Shown in pieces: positions 5,533-11,527 of a DNA stretch of 11,527 nucleotides (position 1 is its first letter; every line of letters begins with the position of its first letter). The notes under the pieces are model-generated. The model worked only from the letters and a program-made list of their open reading frames with translations. It was not told where the DNA came from and ran no database searches. The translations under genes were made by a program, and so were the position numbers. Source of the DNA: an uncultured Clostridia bacterium. Its GTDB lineage: Bacteria > Bacillota > Clostridia > TANB77 > CAG-508. The DNA lies in assembly GCA_949935895.1 (NCBI GenBank), contig CATLGL010000044.1, positions 1 to 11,527 of the forward strand, in the 5' to 3' direction.

Positions 5533-5596
5533 AAAAAAGATTGAAAAAGCAAAGCATCAATTGTAAAATGGAGGCATAAGAAAAAAGGAGATTGTT

Positions 5597-6881
5597 ATGA
5601 AAATATTAATTAAAAATGCAAGTTTAATTTCAATGGATGAAAAAAGACCAAAATTAGAAGAACATATGGATATTCTAATAGAAGAGGATAAAATTAAGCA
5701 AATTGGAAAACAAATAGAACAAAAGGTAGATAAGATAATTGATGCGAGTAAAAAAGTCGTTATGCCAGGTCTTATTAATACACATGCTCACATTCCTATG
5801 AGCATTTTCCGTGAGACAGTAGATGGATATACAACACAAGAATGGTTAGAGAAAAAAATTTGGCCAATGGAGGATAAAATGACAACAGAGGACGTATATT
5901 ATGCTTCTATTTTATCTTGTATGGAAATGATAAAAACAGGAACCACAACGGTTAATGATATGTATTTTATGACAGAAGAGATTATAAGAGCTGCAAAAGA
6001 GACTGGAATTCGTATACAAACAACAAGAACACTAATGGATTTAGTAGGAGATGGAGAAGAACGAATACAGCAACTTGAAGCTCTTATTAGCCAACATCAT
6101 CAAAAACATGCCAATATTACATTTAATATTGGAATCCATGGTTTTTATACAACGAAGGATAGCTATATTCCAAAATGTGTGGGGCTTGCCAAAAGATATG
6201 ATTTACCAATTCATATTCATTTTTGTGAAAATAGTAAAGAAGTAGAAGATATAAAAGCACAATATAAAGTAGGAAGTCCAGTGGAGTTAATTAAACGCTA
6301 TTTTACAGGTATACATGTTATTTTAGCTCATAGTGTAAAATTAACCAAACAAGAGATACAAGAACTTGCGCATGAAAAGGTATATATATCCCATTGTCCA
6401 GTAAGTAATTTAAGACTTGGTTGTGGAGTAGCCAATATTTGCAATATGCAAGAAAGTGGAATTATAGTAAGCCTTGGAACTGATGGGCAAGGAAGCCGGC
6501 TCTAATTTAGACTTATTTGAAGCAATGAAATTTACCGCTCTTTTACAAAAGGGAATCACAGAAAATCCTACTAAAATTCCTGCTTACGAAGTGTTAAAAA
6601 TGGCTACTATAAATGGGGCAAAAGCATTAGGATTAGAAAATCAAATTGGAAGTATCGAGCAAGGAAAACAAGCAGACATTATTATTATCGGCTTAGAGGA
6701 AATAATCCAAAACCCAGTAAATGACTTATTTTCAGAGCTTGTATATAATGTAAAAGGAAGTAATGTTGATACGACAATAATCGGTGGAAAAATTTTAATG
6801 CAGGATAGAAAAACAGAGAAAAACAATGAAAAAACTATATATGAAGAGTGTAATCGAAGCATTTGTCGAATTCAAAATTGA
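5597..6881 (+). CDS. MtaD/SsnA-type amidohydrolase (putative adenosine/guanine-type deaminase), recoded at CGGC (6497)
   Basis: Metal-dependent hydrolytic deaminase of the COG0402 group, which includes 5'-methylthioadenosine/S-adenosylhomocysteine deaminase; the exact substrate cannot be fixed from sequence. Assembled length is 427 aa, normal for the family. Metal ligands: His63 and His65 ('NTHAHIPM'), His208 ('HIHFCEN'), His245 ('LAHSVKL') and Asp296 ('SLGTDGQGS'). Other family features: 'VMPGLIN' before the first motif, 'SHCPVSNLRLGCG', and C-terminal 'ATINGAKALGLENQIGSIEQGKQADI'. Reading CGGC (6497-6500) as Gly301 gives 'GTDGQGSGSNLDLFEAMK', the normal continuation after the catalytic Asp. 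In the zero frame the protein stops two codons later and loses about 126 residues. AAAAGGAG at 5583-5590 precedes the ATG. The stop codon overlaps the -35 of the next gene's promoter. Confidence 0.88.
6497..6500 (+). other. CGGC recoding site 4 (amidohydrolase Gly301)
   Basis: Zero-frame context AGC CGG CTC TAA. Reading CGGC as one unit gives Gly-Ser-Gly-Ser-Asn-Leu-Asp-Leu, as expected after the catalytic GTDG. Two C residues are adjacent (6496-6497), so which one is extra cannot be told at DNA level. Confidence 0.82.
6864..6870 (+). promoter_or_regulatory. Possible Spo0A box upstream of the NlpC/P60 promoter
   Basis: TGTCGAA at 6864-6870 lies just before the -35 element at 6878. The surrounding 11-mer TTTGTCGAATT (6862-6872) is identical to the one at 5061-5071. 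It is also inside the end of the amidohydrolase gene, so it may be chance. Confidence 0.3.
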
Positions 6882-6906
6882 CAATTTTTGAGAATTAGTA
6901 TATACT
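6878..6906 (+). promoter_or_regulatory. Sigma-A-type promoter of the NlpC/P60 gene
   Basis: A consensus TTGACA at 6878-6883, a 17-bp spacer and TATACT at 6901-6906, about 35 bp before the start codon. Confidence 0.88.
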
Positions 6907-6940
6907 ATTATAAGGTAAAATATAAAAGGAGCAGTTATTT

Positions 6941-8278
6941 ATGGCAAGAATTAAAAAAATTATTTTATCTTCGTTTCTTATTTTTCTTATTATATTAGGA
7001 TTAGCACAGACTATTTTTGCAAATAATACTGGAAAAGCAACAAAAGAGGCAAAACTAAAAAAAGAAATGGATGATTCATCAATTACTCTTGAGATTATAC
7101 CAAAAAATGATGAATTTGAAATTTTAGAAGAAAAAAGTGAATGGTATCGTGTTAATTATAAAAAAATAAAAGGATATATAAGAAAAGAACAAGTTGAAGT
7201 AATAAAGAATAATAATGAAGAAGATAAAAACCTTACAAATGAACAAAAAGGCCAAAATACAAAGGATGAAGAGACTATTCAAAATACAGTAGATATAGAA
7301 CAAGGAGTACAACAAGAAGCAGCACAGGTGGAGACACAAGAACTTCAAATTGGTACAAAGGTATATACCAAAAGTGAATTACAAATTTTTTTAAGACCAT
7401 TACCAAGTTCTATGAAAATACAAACATTAGAAAAAGGAAAAGAACTTACGGTTGTTGATATAGCAAATCATTGGGTATATATTTCTTTAGGAAATAAAAT
7501 GGGTTGGGTAAAAAAGGATTTATTAGAAACTAAAAAGCCAGAACCAATACAAAAACCAGTGGAACAACAACCAAAAGATGAACCAAAACCAGAAGAAAAG
7601 TATCTTAATAAAACTGCATATATTACATCAGATGGAATCAACTTTAGACAATCACCAGATACTGATAGTAAAGTATTAAAAACATTTTTACAAAATGCAA
7701 AAGTGACTATTTTATTAGAAGAGGGAAAATGGTATAAAATCAAGCATAATGACCAAGAGGGATATGTTTTGAAAACGTACGTTTCAGAAAAGAAGGTAGA
7801 AGCTGTAACTTCAAGAAGTTCTTCAACAAGAGAAATATCACAAACGGCTAATGTAATAACAAGTGAAGAAACAAAACAAGAACAAGCTAATAAGACCACA
7901 CAATCAAAAGCAAGTCAAATAGTAGATATGGCAAAAAAATATTTAGGCTCAAGATATGTTTATGGAGGTGCTAGTCCTTCAGGTTTTGATTGTTCTGGCT
8001 TTACGATGTATCTATATAAACAATTTGGAATTAGCTTACCACATTCTGCAACGGCACAATCTAAAAAAGGAACAAAAGTAGAAAAAGCAAATTTACAACC
8101 AGGAGATTTGGTATTTTTTACTAATTATCGAACCAAAAAAGGAATCGGTCATTGCGGAATTTATATAGGAAATAATCAATTTATTCATGCATCTACAGAA
8201 AAAACGGGGGTTATCACATCATCATTAAATGCAGGCTCATATCGTACAAGATATGTAACTGCAGTACGAGTATTTTAA
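6941..8278 (+). CDS. Secreted NlpC/P60 peptidoglycan hydrolase with SH3b domains
   Basis: A 445-aa exported cell-wall endopeptidase, expected to cut within stem peptides. Residues 1-27 are a signal peptide (basic start 'MARIKK', hydrophobic core 'ILSSFLIFLIILGL', cleavage near 'TIFA-NN'). Three SH3-type wall-binding modules follow: about 30-90 (weak, 'WYRVNYKKIKGYIRKEQVE'), 138-197 ('VYISLGNKMGWVKKDLLE') and 222-285 ('DGINFRQSPDTDSKVL', 'GYVLKTYV'). They are joined by Glu/Gln- and Pro/Lys-rich linkers. The NlpC/P60 domain covers about 325-445, with catalytic Cys351 ('FDCSGF'), His404 ('GHCGIYIG') and the third polar residue His416 ('FIHAS'). AAGGAG precedes the ATG. All CGG trinucleotides here have C at codon position 2 or 3, the gene is uninterrupted, and it serves as an internal control for the recoding pattern. 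Confidence 0.94.
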   Translation: MARIKKIILSSFLIFLIILGLAQTIFANNTGKATKEAKLKKEMDDSSITLEIIPKNDEFEILEEKSEWYRVNYKKIKGYIRKEQVEVIKNNNEEDKNLTNEQKGQNTKDEETIQNTVDIEQGVQQEAAQVETQELQIGTKVYTKSELQIFLRPLPSSMKIQTLEKGKELTVVDIANHWVYISLGNKMGWVKKDLLETKKPEPIQKPVEQQPKDEPKPEEKYLNKTAYITSDGINFRQSPDTDSKVLKTFLQNAKVTILLEEGKWYKIKHNDQEGYVLKTYVSEKKVEAVTSRSSSTREISQTANVITSEETKQEQANKTTQSKASQIVDMAKKYLGSRYVYGGASPSGFDCSGFTMYLYKQFGISLPHSATAQSKKGTKVEKANLQPGDLVFFTNYRTKKGIGHCGIYIGNNQFIHASTEKTGVITSSLNAGSYRTRYVTAVRVF

Positions 8279-8313
8279 AGGGAGAAAAAGGAGCCATTTG
8301 GAAAGAGGTTTTT

Positions 8314-10741
8314 ATGATACAACGACCAATGGTAATAATAACTATACGGAGGAATAATAGGAATTTTAATAGGGCTATACTGTAATATCAGTGTAGTCTT
8401 ATTTTGTTTATGGATAGCATTTGTTTTTGCTTATGGTGCTTGTAAATATAAGAAGGCTAAGAGGTATGATGCAGTATTAAAAATAAGGAAATCAATCCTT
8501 ATTTTATGTGTGAGTATAGTAATATCTAGTATAATAACCAATATACAAAATCAAGAATATGAAAAAAAGATAAAACAAATAAAAGAAGATACTTGCTATA
8601 TTGGTATAATTATGAGTAATCCAATCAAAAGGGAATATGATACACAATATCATTTAAAAGTAATACAAGTGGGAAAGAAAAACGTGAATATAATGGTACA
8701 GTTCAAAATGCAAGGAAAATTAAATTTGGAATATGGTGATCAAATTTCTTTTGAAGGAAAATATGAAGAACCAAGTCCAGCACGAAATGATAAAGGGTTT
8801 GATGATAAAATATACTTAAAATCCAATCGGACTAGTAGGAAGAATTAGCACAAAACAAGTACAAATTATTACAAAAAATAGAGGAGGATTTTTTCAAAAG
8901 CTAGCTTGTAAAACACAAGAAGTAATAGAGCAAGAAGTTCGAAAAAAAATTATTAAAAAGGAGCATCAAGAGCTTCTACTTGGTATTTTACTAGGAAAAG
9001 ATGAAGGAATAGAGCAAGGGATTAAGGAGAATTTTGCTAAGGCTAGCTTGTCTCATATTTTAGCAGTGTCAGGATTGCATGTTGTTTGTGTTATTACAAT
9101 TTTAGGATTTTTACTTTCAAAAGGGAAAATAGGAAGAAGAAAGATAAAAGTCATCACTCTTTTGGTTCTTGCTTTTTTTGTTTTACTAACTAATCATACA
9201 CCTTCAGTAAGACGAGCATGTATGATGGCGGGATTTGGAATTTTGGCAACATTAGTTGAAAGAAAAAGTGATACTATTAATAACATAGCAATTTCGTTAC
9301 TAATTATTTTAATACAAAATCCATTTTCACTTATGAATACAGGACTTATTTTATCATATAGTGCAGTTTTAGGAATTACACTAATGTCTCCTATTTTTTT
9401 AAAGGAAAATCAAAACAAGACTATTTGGAATAAAAAAATAAAACCAATTATAGTTATTTCAAGTTTAGTACAAATAGCCATTCTTCCTATTAGTATAGTA
9501 TTGTTTCAACGTTTTTCAATCACCTTTATTTTTTCTAATTTATTGGTAAGTTTTTTTATGGGAATTCTTATGATGCTTGGTTTTTTTATTAGCATTCCTA
9601 TACAAATTCCAATTTTATCAGATATTATTATTTTTATATTAGATAAGTTATTCACATTTTTATTAAAAATAAGTGAGGTGTTTGCAAGTTTTCCATTATC
9701 TAATCTTTTGGTTTGTACACCAAAAGCAAGCATCATTATCATTTACTATATAGGTCTTCTTTTTTGGGTTTACTGGAAAACATTGAAACAAAAAGAGAAT
9801 AAAAGAAGATTTGAAAAACAATTATTAACAAATGTGGATAAATTTAAAAAGGTCTTTTTCAAGAGAAAAGGACAAGTGATGGTGGTAATAGCAATTGTTT
9901 TATTAGTGTATAAGATAATAACAATACCATCACAAGATTTACAAATATCAATGCTTGATGTAGATCAAGGAGATTGTATCTTTATTACAACTCCTAACCA
10001 TAGGCGTATTTTAATTGATGGGGGAGGAAATCAGGAAAACGAAAAATATGATATAGGAAAAAAAGTGTTGATACCATATTTATTAAGCCATCATACAAAA
10101 GAGATTGATACTATAGTTATTTCACATTTTGATAGTGATCATGTGCGGGGGATTGCTTACTGTTATGAAGGAATTATTTGTAAAAAATGTGATAATCGGG
10201 AAACAATTTGAAACTTCAACCAATTATGAAGAATTTATAAAAATAGTAAAAGAACGAAAGATAAAATTACATGTAGTAGAGACAAGGCAAAGAATAGATA
10301 TAGAAAAAGATTTATATTTTGATGTATTGTGGCCAAATTCTAACAATATCATTAGTGAAAATGGTATCAATAATAATTCTTTAGTTTTCAAAATGGTATA
10401 TAAAAATATTTCTTGTCTTTTTACAGGAGATATTGAAGAAATAGCAGAAAAAGCTATTTTAAAGGAATATAAAAATACTAATATATTGAATTCTACCATC
10501 CTAAAAGTAGCTCATCATGGGTCAAAGTCATCCTCAACAGAAGAATTTTTAAAGGCAATAAAACCTAAAATAGCACTGATTGGAGTTGGAAAAAGTAACA
10601 ATTTTGGACATCCTAATGCTGAAGTTTTGGAAAGGATAGAACGGAGATGGAAGTAAAATATTTAGAACAGACAAAGATGGAGAAGTTACAATACGAATTA
10701 ATAGAAAAGAAAAGATTTGGATAAACAAGATGTTAAAGTAA
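8314..10741 (+). CDS. comEC: ComEC/Rec2 competence protein, recoded at four CGG sites
   Basis: Channel protein for single-stranded DNA entry during transformation. The 807-aa protein is complete only when four CGGN sites are each read as Gly: 8347, 8828, 10146 and 10642. It starts 'MIQRPMVIITIGG', the usual ComEC N-terminus. Next comes the soluble region with 'YLKSNGLVGRI' (Gly172), then 'LLLGILLGKDEGI' and the Competence domain 'HILAVSGLHVVCV' with 'TPSVRRACMMAG'. About seven to nine hydrophobic segments follow. The C-terminal metallo-beta-lactamase-like domain has 'LDVDQGDCIFI', 'ILIDGGG', 'SHFDSDHVGGL' (Gly611), 'CLFTGDI', 'VAHHGSKSS' and 'GHPNAEVLERIE'. It ends 'RTDKDGEVTIRI', where Gly776 restores the end. 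Length and domain order are normal for ComEC, so decay is unlikely. The DNA-receptor gene comEA is not visible nearby. A GAGG at about 8305-8308 is a modest ribosome binding site. Confidence 0.9.
8347..8350 (+). other. CGGA recoding site 5 (ComEC Gly12)
   Basis: Zero-frame context ACT ATA CGG AGG. Reading CGGA as one unit gives Thr-Ile-Gly-Gly-Ile-Ile, the first membrane segment. The zero-frame stop is at 8383. Confidence 0.8.
8828..8831 (+). other. CGGA recoding site 6 (ComEC Gly172)
   Basis: Zero-frame context TCC AAT CGG ACT. Reading CGGA as one unit gives Lys-Ser-Asn-Gly-Leu-Val-Gly, matching the YL(K)xxGIxG segment of ComEC proteins. The zero-frame stop is TAG at 8846. Confidence 0.82.
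10146..10149 (+). other. CGGG recoding site 7 (ComEC Gly611, HxDxDHxGG motif)
   Basis: Zero-frame context CAT GTG CGG GGG. Reading CGGG as one unit gives Asp-His-Val-Gly-Gly-Leu, the near-invariant metal-binding motif of the metallo-beta-lactamase fold. This fixes both the number of residues and their identity. Confidence 0.88.
10642..10645 (+). other. CGGA recoding site 8 (ComEC Gly776)
   Basis: Zero-frame context ATA GAA CGG AGA. Reading CGGA as one unit gives Ile-Glu-Gly-Asp-Gly-Ser-Lys and opens the last 31 codons ('IFRTDKDGEVTIRI'). The zero-frame stop is at 10654. Confidence 0.82.
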
Positions 10742-10862
10742 ATTTAAGTATGATTAGTAAATATGGTAAAAATGGTATAAAATCTCTTTTTTTTGTACAT
10801 ACTATCAGAAAATCAAGTGCTTCTTTATGAAATGATAGCTTAAAAGAAAGAAGGAATAAAGT

Positions 10863-11465
10863 ATGAAAAAATGGATGTATATTGTTTTAATAGCAATTAT
10901 TATGGTGATTGCTATCATAATAGGTATCTATTTATTTAAAAATGAAGATACTCCAAAAACAGAAAATCGTAATGTATTAAGTACGAATCAAACTTTAAAT
11001 TTGATTGATGAAGAGGAACAGGAAAATACGATATTAAATGAAATTAGTGTCAGCAGCAATGAAACTGAAAAGATTTCGCCAAATGCCGTATTGATTTTAA
11101 AAAAACAATATGAAGAATGTGCTCACACAATAAAAGAGTATGCTAGAATACCAGAAGAATATGTGAATCTAACAAAAGAAGAATTAGAAGAAAAACAAAG
11201 TGATTGGGAAGTGGAAACTTTTTCTCCTAATGAGGTCATTTTAATAAAAGAGGCTAGTGGAGTTTGTAACCAACATTATGTATTAAGACAAAAAGATGGA
11301 GTTATTGCTATTTATCAAATTGGAAAAGATAACTCAGAAACACTAAAAGAAGAGACTTCCATTAGTGTGGAATATTTAACACAGACAGATAAGCTTCGCC
11401 TAGAAGAGGGAATTCGTATTTATGGAGAAGAGGAATTAAATAGTACATTAGAGGATTATGAATAA
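10863..11465 (+). CDS. BofC C-terminal-domain-like membrane-anchored protein
   Basis: A 200-aa protein with an N-terminal membrane anchor or uncleaved signal at residues 4-24 ('WMYIVLIAIIMVIAIIIGIYLF'). A polar linker follows to about 75, then a C-terminal domain: 'ILKKQYEECAHTIKEY', 'NLTKEELEEKQSDWEVETF', 'VILIKEASGVCNQHYVLR', 'DGVIAIYQI', 'TSISVEYLTQTDKLRLEEGI' and 'YGEEELNSTLEDYE'. This follows the BofC C-terminal domain pattern (CGH-like start, LT.EEL, W.VE.F, HY.L...DG.I.IY, T.I....L...D...L..GI.V...EEL...LEDY). In Bacillus, BofC controls forespore signalling to pro-sigma-K; in Clostridia such proteins are widespread and may have other jobs. The two Cys residues in the domain could pair outside the membrane. 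A GAAGGAATAAAG ribosome binding site precedes the ATG. Confidence 0.72.
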   Translation: MKKWMYIVLIAIIMVIAIIIGIYLFKNEDTPKTENRNVLSTNQTLNLIDEEEQENTILNEISVSSNETEKISPNAVLILKKQYEECAHTIKEYARIPEEYVNLTKEELEEKQSDWEVETFSPNEVILIKEASGVCNQHYVLRQKDGVIAIYQIGKDNSETLKEETSISVEYLTQTDKLRLEEGIRIYGEEELNSTLEDYE

Positions 11466-11527
11466 AGTAAAATTAAAGGTAGAGTTTTAAAAATAAGCAA
11501 TAATAAAAAAAGAGATAGAAGTTAAAG

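Noticed and set aside
6474..6881. Separate small protein starting at ATG 6474
   Set aside because: It is the C-terminal third of the amidohydrolase in the shifted frame, with no ribosome binding site of its own.
7468..7899. 143-aa minus-strand ORF inside the NlpC/P60 gene
   Set aside because: It is a shadow of the well-supported plus-strand gene, with Cys/Phe/Ser-rich composition typical of antisense of AT-rich code.
623..10741. RT, lysis-module protein, endolysin, amidohydrolase and comEC as ordinary frameshifted pseudogenes
   Set aside because: All eight lesions are the same event (an in-frame CGG before a restored Gly). The genes are otherwise intact, with catalytic residues kept on both sides, so independent decay is a poor explanation. 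A systematic sequencing artefact remains possible and is listed as the alternative.
10742..10862. Promoter or riboswitch before the BofC-like gene
   Set aside because: TATAAA at 10776-10781 lacks a convincing -35, and the only hairpin (CTATCA at 10802 with TGATAG at 10833) has a long loop. Nothing firm can be called.
1..11527. A variable region (VR) copy for the DGR inside the window
   Set aside because: No second copy of the AAC-rich NNNGNAN-type sequence was found on either strand; the target is expected upstream.
1..11527. CRISPR array, tRNA or rRNA genes
   Set aside because: No regularly spaced repeats and no cloverleaf or rRNA-like sequence were seen on either strand.

Overview
This is a low-GC stretch (A+T-rich, AGA/AAA-heavy codon use, strong AGGAGG-type ribosome binding sites) typical of a Clostridia-like Firmicute, possibly an uncultured gut lineage. 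The left half (1 to about 5.48 kb) is the tail, diversity and lysis end of a prophage. The right half (about 5.48 kb onward) is host chromosome: an amidohydrolase, a secreted NlpC/P60 hydrolase, comEC and a BofC-like protein.

Layout. 1-1742 is a diversity-generating retroelement (DGR): the 3' part of avd, an AAC-rich template repeat, and a reverse transcriptase with the DGR-type SQ motif. The variable target gene must lie upstream, outside the window. 1688-4040 holds a small phage protein, XkdX, a terminator, a membrane/coiled-coil protein, a holin-like protein, a terminator, a 25-aa leader-like ORF and an endolysin amidase. A bidirectional terminator follows. A minus-strand pair (Xre regulator plus a stand-alone MutS-I-like protein) is divergent from a 55-aa gene across a region with three TAACTAT copies at 31-bp spacing. 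A small 53-aa gene, a short EF-Tu-like C-terminal tail and a terminator mark the probable prophage/host junction.

The outstanding observation is a recoding pattern. Five genes (DGR RT, lysis-module coiled-coil protein, endolysin, amidohydrolase, ComEC) appear broken by eight +1 frame changes. All eight are identical in kind. Each is an in-frame CGG triplet where reading continues correctly only if CGGN is taken as one unit, and the restored residue is glycine (C + GGN). By hand I count 28 CGG trinucleotides inside coding sequence. The 20 with C at codon position 2 or 3 are read normally. The 8 in-frame CGGs are all frame-change sites, and no in-frame CGG is read as an ordinary arginine triplet. 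Other CGN codons (CGT, CGA, CGC) are used normally. Sites occur in both prophage and host genes and four lie in comEC alone. The simplest biological reading is natural quadruplet decoding of CGGN as Gly, for example by a tRNA-Gly whose UCC anticodon is followed by G. The main alternative is a systematic sequencing artefact that adds C before GG. Gene coordinates below are given for the recoded, full-length proteins.
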